A stretch of DNA of 64,000 bases from Zwartia hollandica (GCF_019923725.1 NZ_JAHXRI010000010.1:62001-126000); one strand, 5' to 3'; counted from the first letter of the stretch, positions 8,393-17,811 are shown. Made by a program: numbers and translations. The notes: a model not told the origin generated them from the sequence alone.

Positions 8393-8902
8393 ATGTCCAC
8401 ATCCCTTTACAACGCCACAGTCCCTGTCTTCAAGCAAATGCTCTTAGCCCTTAGTGACGTCTTAAAAAAAGGCGAGGAGTATGCTGAACAGAAAAAATTT
8501 GACTCGACAGTCTTATTGCAGGCGCGTTTGTTCCCCGACATGCTTCCACTGGTTCGCCAAGTACAAATTGCCTGTGATTTCGCCAAGAGCGTCCCTTCGC
8601 GTCTTGCCGGGGTAGAAGTTGCCGCGTATGAAGATACTGAACAAACTTTTGCTGAGTTGCAGCAACGTATTGCCAAGACACTTGCGCTCATTAACGCGTT
8701 CACGCCCGCGCAATTAGACGGTAGCGCCGTCAAAGAAATTGTTTTACGTCCAGGCACTCCAAAAGAGAAAAAACTCGCGGTCGAAGACTACGCCTTGAAA
8801 TACGGCATGCCGCAATTCTTCTTTCATGTCACCACCGCATACAACTTGCTACGCAGCAATGGTGTCGAAATCGGCAAGAAGGACTTTATGGGTTCGTACT
8901 AG
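8393..8902 (+). CDS. DUF1993 family protein
   Basis: The 169-residue protein (SLYNATVPVFKQMLLALSDVL at the N-terminus, PQFFFHVTTAYNLLRSNGV near the C-terminus) matches the DUF1993 family, small cytosolic four-helix proteins of the DinB-like superfamily with no established function. The length is usual and no signal peptide is visible. It follows the oxygenase gene after 145 bp on the same strand. I see no reason to link it functionally, because DUF1993 genes are commonly solitary. Confidence 0.88.
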   Translation: MSTSLYNATVPVFKQMLLALSDVLKKGEEYAEQKKFDSTVLLQARLFPDMLPLVRQVQIACDFAKSVPSRLAGVEVAAYEDTEQTFAELQQRIAKTLALINAFTPAQLDGSAVKEIVLRPGTPKEKKLAVEDYALKYGMPQFFFHVTTAYNLLRSNGVEIGKKDFMGSY

Positions 8903-8907
8903 CATTC

Positions 8908-8955
8908 TTTAGCACTGGCATTATTTAGCACTGGTATTAATTAGCACTGTCTTTA
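8908..8955. repeat. Three tandem 16-bp units
   Basis: Units at 8908-8923, 8924-8939 and 8940-8955 share the core TTAGCACTG. Units 1 and 2 differ at one base; unit 3 is more diverged. They fill the gap between the DUF1993 gene and the SRAP gene and leave no clear ribosome-binding site before the latter. Confidence 0.8.
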
Positions 8956-8961
8956 TGCGCG

Positions 8962-9603
8962 ATGTGTAGCCACTACAAACCAGTCTCCCATATCAACCAG
9001 CTGCGCCAAGCCTTTGGGCTGGGCCCGCTGGAGGATCTTGGCAGGCCAGATATGTGGCCGGGTTACCAAGGCGTGTTTATCCGCCCTCACCCACACGCGG
9101 ATGTCGGTGACGAGGCGGTTCCCGCGCGCGAGGCACTTGCTGGTCACTGGGGTCTGATCCCCCATTGGTCTAAAGATGGCAAGGTCAAGGGCACGTTCAA
9201 TGCCCGCAGCGAAACCATCGCAGAGAAGCCAACGTTTCGTGATGCCTGGAGAAAAGGCCAACGCTGCATCATCCCGGCACTATCAGTATTTGAGCCCGAC
9301 TGGCGCTCAGGCAAGGCCGTGCCCGCCAAAGTATCACGTGCCGATGGTGAACCGATGGGTATCGCGGGAATCTGGTCGACTTGGCGTGGCCCGACCGGCT
9401 GGGTAGAAAGCTACACCATGCTGACTGTTAACGCGGACGATCACGCTGTCTTTAAGCTCTTGCACAAACCGCAAGACGAAAAGCGCATGGTGGTGATCCT
9501 GAACCCCGACAGCTACGAGACTTGGCTTAAAGGGAATGCTGCGGACGTCGCGCCACTTATTCGGCAGTGCCCGGCAGAGGCGCTTAAGTTAGGTCAAACC
9601 TAG
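8962..9603 (+). CDS. SRAP (YedK/HMCES-type) abasic-site processing protein
   Basis: The 213-residue protein starts MCSHYKP. After removal of Met, Cys2 would be the nucleophile that forms the thiazolidine cross-link with abasic sites in single-stranded DNA. Other family features are present: GLIPHWS, FNARSETI with the active-site Asn and Glu, RCIIPALSVFEP, and a histidine in LLHKPQDEKRMVVIL. The role is protection of replication forks at abasic DNA. The start is fixed by the need for Cys2 even though no good Shine-Dalgarno sequence precedes it; a short tandem repeat lies immediately upstream. Confidence 0.93.
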   Translation: MCSHYKPVSHINQLRQAFGLGPLEDLGRPDMWPGYQGVFIRPHPHADVGDEAVPAREALAGHWGLIPHWSKDGKVKGTFNARSETIAEKPTFRDAWRKGQRCIIPALSVFEPDWRSGKAVPAKVSRADGEPMGIAGIWSTWRGPTGWVESYTMLTVNADDHAVFKLLHKPQDEKRMVVILNPDSYETWLKGNAADVAPLIRQCPAEALKLGQT

Positions 9604-9607
9604 CAAC

Positions 9608-10159
9608 CTAGCCCACCCGCTCTTCATCAACTTCTTTTGAGCGGTCAAAGAACTTTCGGACTTCAGCTTGGTAGCGGGCTCTAATTACATTGGACTGTTT
9701 ATTCCCTTGACCAATGGTGATCCGCTTGTTCTGCAACTCATCGAACATCTGATCTATTTCATTATGAAAAATCGTCAGTTGAACCTTAAGCTCATATTCC
9801 CTAAAAGCTTGAAGCCGTAGCGCTCTGCACTCTTTATTTTTCTCACGAAACTCTTTAAGCAACTCGACCTGGGTATCGGTTAAGTACTGCGTAGAATTTT
9901 CGAGATAAGAATACTCTCTCGCGATTGCCGGTGAGTACAAGATTTGAGAAAACACACGCTTCCCCACGTCTGAGTCATTCAGGTCGTCCAGACAGCGATT
10001 CGCTTGAGCAAAAGTGACAACCGTAGCCGGCTTAGCAACGGGGGTGGCGGTCTCCTGCTTTGTTGCAGAACTCTGGCATCCGCTTAAAACAAAGGCGATC
10101 GCTAATAATCCTAGCTTCATTCGCAGGTTGGTTTGGCGCATTTCACGCAGTCGTTTCAT
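9608..10159 (-). CDS. Putative lipoprotein of unknown function
   Basis: The 183-residue protein has a basic N-terminus, a hydrophobic stretch and a lipobox, LSGC, about residues 26-29, so it is probably exported and lipid-anchored. The mature part is mostly charged and helical (for example QVELLKEFREKNKECRALR) with no domain I recognise. It starts 9 bp after the stop of the DUF2779 gene on the same strand and is likely cotranscribed. A shorter start at an internal ATG (10120) would still keep the signal peptide but lacks a ribosome site. Confidence 0.7.
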   Translation of the reverse strand: MKRLREMRQTNLRMKLGLLAIAFVLSGCQSSATKQETATPVAKPATVVTFAQANRCLDDLNDSDVGKRVFSQILYSPAIAREYSYLENSTQYLTDTQVELLKEFREKNKECRALRLQAFREYELKVQLTIFHNEIDQMFDELQNKRITIGQGNKQSNVIRARYQAEVRKFFDRSKEVDEERVG

Positions 10160-10168
10160 TCAAACTCT

Positions 10169-11629
10169 TTAATTTGGTTGTAATGCACAAAAGCGCTTAG
10201 CGACGTGCACCATCGCTAGGGTATCTTGATAACAGTACTTCAATAAGTCCTCATAGAGCGCATCGCGCCGCAAGACTGGTGTTGCGCGATCAATCAGCTC
10301 TAGGTACGCGACCTGTGCCAAACCACCATTTCCAATTGCTAAATTGACGTAGTCCAAGTCTGACAAAGTTGGTAACACTGCTTTGATTGACCACGACCCC
10401 ATCATTGCTGGGTGATAGTAGTTTTTCTGTGCCAACGGCAAGAGATCAAAAATTCGCTCTATCAACGCCAACAACCGCGGAGCTAGGTCCGGGAAATGCG
10501 CAGCAAGCTCTTCTATCCGGGAACTCTCAAAACCTGCGTTATAGACAAGAATGCTCCCCTGCGCCCCCAAGGTATTGAGCAAAGACTCTGCAAAGACGCG
10601 CCTAGGGTCGCTCGCGTCTCGGTGCAAGAACTGCTGATGTTGTAACGCCGCACCTGCACCCGTCTCGATATGGCATGACCACTGAAAAGGTATTTGTTGA
10701 TACGGACGACTGTCTAGCCAACGTGGCACCGCCGGTGCAACGGTCTCAAAGTCTAGGTAATAACGGGGATACGGCAACTGATCCAGCGCTTCTTTGGCCA
10801 AAGGATTCAAATACGTCTGACCGGACACAGAGACTTGGCGCACACGCTCGTGGTTCTCTTTATCTAGATAGCCGTCGGGGATTTGTCTTACATCGCTGAT
10901 GCCCTTTTTTGCAAACTGTTCTAACTGCTTTGCACTGACTCGCGGCAAGATAGAGACTGGGTACTCGGTTTGCTTCTCTAAGGATTTGCAATATGCAAGG
11001 TAGCCGCACTCAAAGGGCTGTTTGCACTGACGACCCGTCTTTACTTCTGGGAGCTCAGTTTGTTCGCTGGTTGCCTTAGCTGAGGCGATCCAGTCGGGCA
11101 CTTGATCAAGACGCTCTTTGACTGAAGCGGTAATGTCGACTTCAGTAATCAAGCCTTGGTACTGCCCTTCCGTTTTGTACTCAAACGTATTATTGATATG
11201 ACCTAACGCTACGCTTGTGGGTACCAAGCCTGCTTGCTGCATTACCCAGTACTGAACGCTCGCGTCCTCGTAGTGATAGTCCTTCACCTCAGTTGAGGAC
11301 TTCACTTCAACAAGCCGATAGCTACCTTTTTGTGGCAAGAGTAGATCGACTCTGACTAAGACATCGCCTGCAACAAACGCAGGTTCAAACACGGGAACCG
11401 TTTTTTGGTTTAGCGCCTCTTGCGTGCGCACCAAGGCCTGGGGAAGATGTAGGGTATCTATCAATACACCGCCAGGGTGCAATTGACGCGAGACATCCCC
11501 AACCCGATTGCCCTCAGCCAGGCGCGCGATGGTCGCGTCGTCGTATTGCGCCAAAGAGCGTCGGTTCAGATCAAGCCATAAGAGCCTGGGGCACTGTCGA
11601 TGCTTCGTGATCTTTGATTTTGTTAACAC
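10169..11629 (-). CDS. DUF2779 protein with Cas4-like nuclease N-terminus
   Basis: The 486-residue protein begins at a GTG (SKITKHRQCPRLLWLDLNRR), a Cas4-like N-terminus with a cysteine in KHRQCPRLLW. It continues through a PD-(D/E)XK-like core (VRVDLLLPQKGSYRLVEVKS, with the D...E-V-K triad). A cysteine cluster follows (GRQCKQPFECGYLAYCKS), which may bind Fe-S as in Cas4. The C-terminal DUF2779 part has an RNase H-like exonuclease look (YYLDFETV). DUF2779 proteins are solitary predicted nucleases of unknown substrate. The stop is 9 bp before the lipoprotein gene, and the WYL regulator lies 10 bp upstream, so the three genes form one minus-strand unit. Confidence 0.85.
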   Translation of the reverse strand: MLTKSKITKHRQCPRLLWLDLNRRSLAQYDDATIARLAEGNRVGDVSRQLHPGGVLIDTLHLPQALVRTQEALNQKTVPVFEPAFVAGDVLVRVDLLLPQKGSYRLVEVKSSTEVKDYHYEDASVQYWVMQQAGLVPTSVALGHINNTFEYKTEGQYQGLITEVDITASVKERLDQVPDWIASAKATSEQTELPEVKTGRQCKQPFECGYLAYCKSLEKQTEYPVSILPRVSAKQLEQFAKKGISDVRQIPDGYLDKENHERVRQVSVSGQTYLNPLAKEALDQLPYPRYYLDFETVAPAVPRWLDSRPYQQIPFQWSCHIETGAGAALQHQQFLHRDASDPRRVFAESLLNTLGAQGSILVYNAGFESSRIEELAAHFPDLAPRLLALIERIFDLLPLAQKNYYHPAMMGSWSIKAVLPTLSDLDYVNLAIGNGGLAQVAYLELIDRATPVLRRDALYEDLLKYCYQDTLAMVHVAKRFCALQPN

Positions 11630-11639
11630 TGGCGAGCGC

Positions 11640-12611
11640 TTAATAAAGCTGTGACATTTTTTGTACGGTCTCTTTAACTTTCTTTTTAAGTGCAGGTGGC
11701 CCGAGGACTTCTACGTCAGGCCCTTGGCGCAAGATATCTTGGATGAGCTCCCAGTCTTCGCCATACGGCACTTCTAAGGTGTAGCTGCCATCTGGGTGCA
11801 CTTCACCCACTTGCTCGGGATGCCAGACCTCGCGCGCAACCCATTGCGCTCTGAAGGGTGTGAACTTCAACTTTGCAAGCTGGCTATTCTTGCCAGAGAA
11901 AATACCGTAGCTCGTCTCAAACATTTCGCGTAACTCGCCTTCGGGAACGTTCTTCGCGATTTGCTCTGTTAACTGTGCACCATTCAAGGCATCGAGCGCA
12001 AAACTGCGTAGACCATCGCGTAGATGACAGTAAGCATCAAGGTACCAATTGTCGCGGTAGTACACAAGCCGCTGCGGAGATACTTGACGCTCGGTCGCCT
12101 GACCCGTTTGACGCGCAAAATGTTTGAGGTCGAGACGCTTGCGTTGTACCAACGCATGGGTGATCACTTGAAAATGTTCACCCAAGACCTGGCGCTGCGC
12201 CATCGGCAAAATCCGAATGCGCGACATCACCTCTTTGGAACCACCAACGCCCCCGTCTAATAAGCCCTCAAGACGGCTCTTAAACGGTGAAACGTGTGGC
12301 AGTAGCAAGCCACCCGGTTCGAGTTTTGAAATCAATTCAATCATCGTCAACAATGAATGGATCTCTTGCTGGTTAAACCAAACACCTGGCAGCTCGAAGG
12401 TTTTGTCCTCCGACGGTTGCCGTGTCATGGCGTAGCCGCGTAGCGTCGCATCCCAAGCGAAGGGGATATTGAGCCGATCACGCATATAGGCCAGATCACG
12501 ATTTAAGGTTGCGCGCGAGACTTCAAGCGCGTCCTGCATTTGCTTCATTGTGACTGAGGGCTTGGCCATCAACATGGCTTGAATCTTGTAGAACCGTTCT
12601 GTGCGATCCAT
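11640..12611 (-). CDS. WYL-domain transcriptional regulator
   Basis: The 323-residue protein has an N-terminal winged helix (SVTMKQMQDALEVSRATLNRDL), a WYL domain with NWYLDAYCHLRDGLRSFALD (about residues 200-220) and the usual C-terminal WCX extension. WYL proteins are DNA-binding regulators that sense nucleic-acid or nucleotide ligands and often control defence or DNA-repair genes. It is the first gene of the unit that continues into the DUF2779 predicted nuclease 10 bp downstream, so it may autoregulate that pair. Confidence 0.92.
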   Translation of the reverse strand: MDRTERFYKIQAMLMAKPSVTMKQMQDALEVSRATLNRDLAYMRDRLNIPFAWDATLRGYAMTRQPSEDKTFELPGVWFNQQEIHSLLTMIELISKLEPGGLLLPHVSPFKSRLEGLLDGGVGGSKEVMSRIRILPMAQRQVLGEHFQVITHALVQRKRLDLKHFARQTGQATERQVSPQRLVYYRDNWYLDAYCHLRDGLRSFALDALNGAQLTEQIAKNVPEGELREMFETSYGIFSGKNSQLAKLKFTPFRAQWVAREVWHPEQVGEVHPDGSYTLEVPYGEDWELIQDILRQGPDVEVLGPPALKKKVKETVQKMSQLY

Positions 12612-12677
12612 CGTTCTTTTTCACCAATCTTGTGTCAAGGAGCGTTTAACAAGGACGTTTGTTAAGTAAATATTAGA

Positions 12678-13013
12678 CTACTTCTGACAACTATTTTGCA
12701 CGTTGCGGTGGCTCACCACGCGATACATCGACAAATTGCAAGGAGGCGCCGCAGCGGCCAAGCGCGCACGGCGTTTAGACCGTCGCTTCTCTAACGCCAA
12801 GACAAAGTCCCGCCGCCATCGCTTGGCGTGCGCCCCCTCAGGCTTAATGACGAGGACGAGCATTCCCAGACTCGGCGCAACCCATTGCAGTGACGCACAA
12901 CAGTCGTAGCCCTGTGAGTATGGCGTGAGGTACATCAATCGTGGAGAACTAAGCGCTAACACACAGATACTCAGGAGCGCTGTGAACGTTTTAACCAACT
13001 TTCGACCCCACAA
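12678..13013 (-). CDS. Small hypothetical membrane-associated protein
   Basis: The 111-codon frame starts at a TTG overlapping the end of the upstream 480-residue gene by 43 bp. Residues 5-25 and about 45-60 are hydrophobic, and the tail is very basic (KRWRRDFVLALEKRRSKRRARL). No family is recognised and the start is weak, so this may be noncoding or start later. It is listed because it fills the gap between two genes in the same direction. Confidence 0.35.
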   Translation of the reverse strand: MWGRKLVKTFTALLSICVLALSSPRLMYLTPYSQGYDCCASLQWVAPSLGMLVLVIKPEGAHAKRWRRDFVLALEKRRSKRRARLAAAAPPCNLSMYRVVSHRNVQNSCQK

Positions 13014-14413
13014 TTCCTTGCCATTAACCTGGCGGTTGATCCATCAAACTGAACATAGTCAGGATTCGCTCCTTTTCTGAGCAGAGCTCTTACGGCCAAT
13101 TGATCTCTCCGACGAATGGCACCAGGCAGTCGCTCCGTCGCTAAATCCGCTTGACGCTGCCGAGCACGTATCAACCGCTCTCGCTCCTTGCGAGCCGCTA
13201 ATCTGGCACGTTCAAGACGCAATGCATGATGTTCAATCATTCGATCAAGAATATTTCGAACACCATTACGCGCGAGAGTGTTTATTTCAGCCTCACTTAA
13301 GTAACCTGCTTCAAGGTAGATCAACACCGATCGAATCTCAACCTCATAGCGTTTTACCTCGTCGTATCCAAGACTTCCCAAGTCGCTTAATATTTCCGCT
13401 GTACTTGACGCTTCAAGATACTTACGTAAGTTCCTACCACCACAAGTACCGCAACTTAAATCGGCACACCCAGATAAACTAGCTTGAAAAAAAGCAGCCA
13501 AGAGCGGGTTGATTCTCAGATGTAGTAACTTTTCTATTTGTCGCCGCCTATTTGCAGCTCTTGCACGTAGTTCAGAGTAGCGCTCGTTATATTTATCTTT
13601 CTCGGCCATTTCGATTTGAACCATAGCTCGAGCCGTCCCCATACGCACTCGTTCTTCTACTTGCGGTGACGTCGGTTGCATAAATAGCTTCCAAACAGTC
13701 AAGCCTTGATAGGGTCGAGATGTTGGAATTTTTTTGACAACTTGACTGTACCAACGCCAAGGTGACGATGCATCTTGCCCTTGCAAACTGCTCACTAAAT
13801 ACTTAGGCGGCATAAGCGGATGAGCCATCATGACTAGGCTAGCTAGCTCGGCTTTATCGTCACGAAATGCAGTCCAGTTGCCAGTAAAGCCATCACAGCG
13901 AACGAGTGCAATGGCATACGGCGAAACATTAAAACGCCAATACAAAGACCAATAGGCAGAAACAGCCTCACCACCGATATAAAGCAAACTGAATCGCTCG
14001 GGACCATGTTCGGGTCCATAAGTATCAAGTCTTTCAAACACAGCCCACAACGCGTAACTGAAATAGGGGGAGCGGAACCTAAAATCTCGGCGGTCACCTT
14101 CTTCAACATACCGATGGGGTTCGAACGATTTGATGCCGAGAGTGTTTTGCTCGATATTTTTTTGAAACAGAAGTCTGTAACCCTTAAAGGTATGTAGCGC
14201 TTGTTCTACATAATTACGAGGACAACTTTGATCAACATACACAAAACTATGCACTGCTCCAGAAAAATACTGCACAGGTCTTCCGTCGTACCCGCAAGCT
14301 GGATAAAAAAACGAACGCCATAGGATGTGTCTTAAAGGCAATGCATCCTCGAGCGAGGCTTTCATCAGCCAGTCTGGCGTCGCAATAGTCTGATCCGCAA
14401 GTTCGACCAACAT
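12971..14413 (-). CDS. Hypothetical protein with ankyrin-like C-terminus
   Basis: I do not recognise the family of this 480-residue protein. The N-terminal 230 residues are rich in aromatic residues (for example YWSLYWRFNVSPYAIALVRC). The centre has a Cys pair region, CADLSCGTCGG, that might bind metal. A long basic coiled coil follows (ERARLAARKERERLIRARQR). The last 50 residues resemble one ankyrin repeat (AIRRRDQLAVRALLRKGANP followed by a DGSTARLMA segment). No signal peptide is visible. It starts 10 bp after the YbjN-like gene stop, so the two are probably cotranscribed. Composition is somewhat AT-richer than neighbouring genes. Confidence 0.75.
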   Translation of the reverse strand: MLVELADQTIATPDWLMKASLEDALPLRHILWRSFFYPACGYDGRPVQYFSGAVHSFVYVDQSCPRNYVEQALHTFKGYRLLFQKNIEQNTLGIKSFEPHRYVEEGDRRDFRFRSPYFSYALWAVFERLDTYGPEHGPERFSLLYIGGEAVSAYWSLYWRFNVSPYAIALVRCDGFTGNWTAFRDDKAELASLVMMAHPLMPPKYLVSSLQGQDASSPWRWYSQVVKKIPTSRPYQGLTVWKLFMQPTSPQVEERVRMGTARAMVQIEMAEKDKYNERYSELRARAANRRRQIEKLLHLRINPLLAAFFQASLSGCADLSCGTCGGRNLRKYLEASSTAEILSDLGSLGYDEVKRYEVEIRSVLIYLEAGYLSEAEINTLARNGVRNILDRMIEHHALRLERARLAARKERERLIRARQRQADLATERLPGAIRRRDQLAVRALLRKGANPDYVQFDGSTARLMARNCGVESWLKRSQRS

Positions 14414-14423
14414 ACAGATCTCT

Positions 14424-14891
14424 TTAATTAAGCGTCACAGGCTGTGACTCGCGTCGATACAACTCGCGATACTCACGGCTGGCGCTAATGACGAATTCAG
14501 CTGCAGACACCACGGTTCTGCTGTATTCCGCCGCCTCAGCGCAGTGGGTTTCGTAGGTGACCCAGACGGTGTTGTTGCTGTTGACGAAGGCTTTTACGCA
14601 GCGTCGGTCTGCGTTGAGATCGTTTGCAATGTCGATGCACTTGGTGCGCTCGGCCGAGTCCAGTTCCCAGAATACGCAGCAATAAAGGCGAAAGCCACCG
14701 CCCGCTTGATACGGGTCTAGATAGAGCTTCCACCCTTCGCACTTAAAGCCAATCGAGCCGTCTTCATCGATCTTTGGCCGAAAACCTTCTTGCGCTAGGT
14801 GTTCATAGATTTGCTGAAGGCTGACGTCGACGTCAATTTTTGGGACGGGTAAAGCAATGGTTGCGCTCTCAGCGCTGCGGGCTTCTGCCAT
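14424..14891 (-). CDS. YbjN-like domain protein
   Basis: The frame is open from 14969, but the ATG at 14891 has a good AGGAG site 7 bp upstream and is chosen, giving 155 residues. The protein has the pattern of the YbjN/sensory-transduction fold: QQIYEHLAQEGFRPKIDEDG, a GWKLYLDPY strand, then DIANDLNADRRCVKAFV. Related proteins are often chaperone-like or type III secretion chaperone-like, but no function can be assigned here. It precedes the ankyrin-tailed hypothetical gene by 10 bp. Confidence 0.7.
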   Translation of the reverse strand: MAEARSAESATIALPVPKIDVDVSLQQIYEHLAQEGFRPKIDEDGSIGFKCEGWKLYLDPYQAGGGFRLYCCVFWELDSAERTKCIDIANDLNADRRCVKAFVNSNNTVWVTYETHCAEAAEYSRTVVSAAEFVISASREYRELYRRESQPVTLN

Positions 14892-15037
14892 GGTGGGGCT
14901 CCTGTTCTGTTGTCCTGAATACGTGGTGTAGTCAGTATTGAATTTTTGGTGGCTCACTGCATGAGCCACTCAGCGACTTATGATCTTATTTTAATTAAGA
15001 CAGTTTATTTGTACAGTAGTAGTGTTATTATAAACAC

Positions 15038-15472
15038 ATGAACACTGCCAATCACACCCAAACGTTCTCGCTTGACGAGCTCTGTGCCCTCACTGACCTC
15101 ACCAAACGCACGGTTCGCTATTACGTCCAAATCGGACTTGTGAACCGGCCTGAAGGTGAAACACGGGCAGCAAAGTATTCGCCACAGCATCTTGAACAAC
15201 TCTTGCTCGTCAAAAAATGGACAGCTGCCGGGGTGTCGCTTGACCGTATTCGTGAACTGCTTCAAGGCGGCTCAGCGCCAGTACCTGAGCGCGGGCCCGC
15301 CCCCGGGTCTATCGAAGTCTGCAGCCATTTGCACGTGGCGAACGGGGTCGAACTCGTGATTGAACCGACACGTGCAGGGCTCAGCCCAGAACAACTGCGT
15401 CAGTTTGTGCGCGCCGTCATGCAGGCCTACGCGCAGCTCGACTCAGACAACACTAACAGGACAGAAAAATGA
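15038..15472 (+). CDS. MerR family transcriptional regulator
   Basis: The 144-residue protein carries an N-terminal MerR winged helix (FSLDELCALTDLTKRTVRYY followed by VQIGLVNRPEG) and a short dimerisation helix. No metal-binding cysteine pattern is seen in the C-terminus. The stop overlaps the start of the VIT/VWA gene by 4 bp (ATGA), so the pair is translationally coupled and the regulator probably controls its own operon. Confidence 0.92.
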   Translation: MNTANHTQTFSLDELCALTDLTKRTVRYYVQIGLVNRPEGETRAAKYSPQHLEQLLLVKKWTAAGVSLDRIRELLQGGSAPVPERGPAPGSIEVCSHLHVANGVELVIEPTRAGLSPEQLRQFVRAVMQAYAQLDSDNTNRTEK

Positions 15473-17811
15473 GCATCGACACAATAGAAGATCTGATGAC
15501 CGCCACCGTCTGCAATAGCCTCGGTGACCCCATCCCTTTAAAAAACGTAGCGATTACGGGCAACCTAAAAGGCGCCTTGTTTGAAGCCCAAGTACGTCAG
15601 TCGTTTCACAACCCTAGAAAGATCCCGACCGAAGTGGTCTACAGCTTTCCCCTACCGATTGGGGCAGTCTTGCTGGGGGTTGAGGCGCAACTCGGTCAGG
15701 CCAAGCTCAGCGGCTCTGTCATCGCAACGCCCGAAGCGACAGAGCGTTATGAGGAGGCGCTGTCTCAAGGCGACGCAGCCATCATGCTCGAGCAAGCGGG
15801 CGATGGCACCTATGTTTTGAACCTAGGCAATCTTCTGCCGAAGGAAGAATGCATCATCACCCTCACCTACGGTCAGCTATTGGATTTTGAGCAAGGGGGT
15901 TTGCGCTTGGCGATACCCACAGTGATTGCGCCGCGCTTTGGTGATCCAATGCGTGGGGGTGGTTTAGCACCCCATCAAGTACCCGACACGAATGTGCTTG
16001 CCGAGTACGGTTTTAGCCTAACCCTGACCTTGCACGACGCACTCGCCAACGCGCGCGTTGCCTCGCCTAGCCATCCGATTAGCGTGGCTCGTGGTGCAAC
16101 GGGCCAGCAGCTCACCGTCTCACTCGCAAAACAAAGCTATCTAGATCGCGACTTTATTTTGGTATTGGATCAGTTGGCAGAGACGTCTCTGCTAACCGTC
16201 GGGGCAGACTATGCGGACCCAAGCAAGTTTGTTGCGACGGCAAGTTTTTGTCCGAGCATCCCCCAAGCTGGCACACAACCCACGGCGGTCAAGATTTTGG
16301 TGGACTGTTCTGGCTCAATGGGTGGCGGGAGCATCACGGCCGCTCGCCGGGCGCTGATGTCGGTGCTTAAGCAACTCAAAGCGGGCGATAAGTTCTCGCT
16401 CTCTAAGTTTGGTACGAGTGTTGAACATGGCTCGCGCGCGCTTTGGTCGGTGTCGGATCAGTCACGTGTCAGCGCAGAAAGCTGGATCACGCAACTAGAA
16501 GCCAACATGGGTGGCACGGATATCCCCGACGCACTTGAAAGCACCCTCGCTCTAGGAAGCAACAGTAACTGCGACGTGCTGCTCATTACCGATGGTCAAA
16601 CACATGAAGTCAACAGCATTATCGAGCGCGCAAATAAATCGAAGCACCGGATCTTTACCGTGGGTATCGGCGCGAGTCCCAGTCAAGGTGTGTTGGAGCG
16701 CTTGGCTGCTGCAACAGACGCGACTTGCGACTTTATCGCCGCGGGCGAAGCGGTCGAGCCTGCGATCGTGCGCATGTTTAATCGCTTACGCTCCCCTTCC
16801 TTACAGAACATTCAAGTTCATTGGCCCAAAGACTGCGTACCCACCAAAGAGATTCCGCTTGGTCAAGCGCTGTTTGACGGCGACACCGTGCACGTCTCGG
16901 CTTGGTTCGATCAAGCCCCGACTGGTCGCGTAACGCTCAGTGGCCACGTCGCTGGGCAAGAGATCGCACAAGAAATCGGCGTGGTTGAATTTAAACCTGC
17001 CACACAGGACAACGCAGACGCCACCGGCACGATAGCGAGCGCCTTATCCCGCATCGCTGCCGCACAGAGCCTTAAAACACTCGACAACGAAACGCTTGAA
17101 AACGAAGCGCTCGCAACACAGATCGCTGTGGCCTATCAACTCGTCACCGAGCACACCAACTTCTTGATGGTGCACGAGCGAAGCGCCGCTGACAAAGCCA
17201 CGCAAATGCCGGTGTTGCACAAAGTGCCGCAGATGTTGCCGGCGGGCTGGGGCGGGACGAGTCATGAAGTCAGTTTGATGTGTGACTCCATCAGCTTTGC
17301 ACACTCATCTGCCTCTGCCGCACGAAATCTGCCACAGACGAGTATCCAAGAACTTCGCGCCTCGGTAGGCGACTTCTCAATGCCAAGCCTGCTGCGCAAC
17401 CCAAGAAATAACCCACCCGCTTCAGACAAAAAGATCGTGCGTGACACTACGCATTACGAAGTCCCTGCGTTTTTGCGCAGAGAGGGCTATGACCAAAAAT
17501 CTGGGTACAACCTTGGTGATGTCTTAAAGATCAAAGCAGATTCTATTTGGTTCGTCATCAATGAGAATCAAGAAAAAATCCTCGCCTTGATCACCGACCA
17601 CCCCAGCGATCCTGGCATCCGGGTTTGGTTCACCAACGCGCAGCACGAAGTGTTTGATTATCTCGATTTCGACACCCTCGAAGAAGCACTCACCACCCTT
17701 CGCGTGCACGGCTTTGAAGATCAAGTAAAAAAACGCGTCTCGCTCCTAAGCCGCTTCCGGACTCGTTACATCTGGAAATGCGAGGATCACACGAGAAGGT
17801 ATAAGCGCTAA
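15469..17811 (+). CDS. VIT and von Willebrand factor A domain protein
   Basis: The 780-residue protein has an N-terminal VIT domain (VAITGNLKGALFEAQVRQSF, then YSFPLPIGAVLLGVEA). A VWA domain follows whose MIDAS motif is intact (VDCSGSMGGGS, with a downstream GGTDIPDAL threonine and TDGQ). The last 100 residues have a separate small domain. There is no signal peptide or sortase motif, so the protein may be cytoplasmic, unlike many VIT/VWA proteins. Coupling to a MerR regulator is a repeated gene arrangement, but its function is unknown. The C-terminus overlaps the end of the convergent DUF4143 ATPase gene by 4 bp. Confidence 0.9.
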   Translation: MSIDTIEDLMTATVCNSLGDPIPLKNVAITGNLKGALFEAQVRQSFHNPRKIPTEVVYSFPLPIGAVLLGVEAQLGQAKLSGSVIATPEATERYEEALSQGDAAIMLEQAGDGTYVLNLGNLLPKEECIITLTYGQLLDFEQGGLRLAIPTVIAPRFGDPMRGGGLAPHQVPDTNVLAEYGFSLTLTLHDALANARVASPSHPISVARGATGQQLTVSLAKQSYLDRDFILVLDQLAETSLLTVGADYADPSKFVATASFCPSIPQAGTQPTAVKILVDCSGSMGGGSITAARRALMSVLKQLKAGDKFSLSKFGTSVEHGSRALWSVSDQSRVSAESWITQLEANMGGTDIPDALESTLALGSNSNCDVLLITDGQTHEVNSIIERANKSKHRIFTVGIGASPSQGVLERLAAATDATCDFIAAGEAVEPAIVRMFNRLRSPSLQNIQVHWPKDCVPTKEIPLGQALFDGDTVHVSAWFDQAPTGRVTLSGHVAGQEIAQEIGVVEFKPATQDNADATGTIASALSRIAAAQSLKTLDNETLENEALATQIAVAYQLVTEHTNFLMVHERSAADKATQMPVLHKVPQMLPAGWGGTSHEVSLMCDSISFAHSSASAARNLPQTSIQELRASVGDFSMPSLLRNPRNNPPASDKKIVRDTTHYEVPAFLRREGYDQKSGYNLGDVLKIKADSIWFVINENQEKILALITDHPSDPGIRVWFTNAQHEVFDYLDFDTLEEALTTLRVHGFEDQVKKRVSLLSRFRTRYIWKCEDHTRRYKR

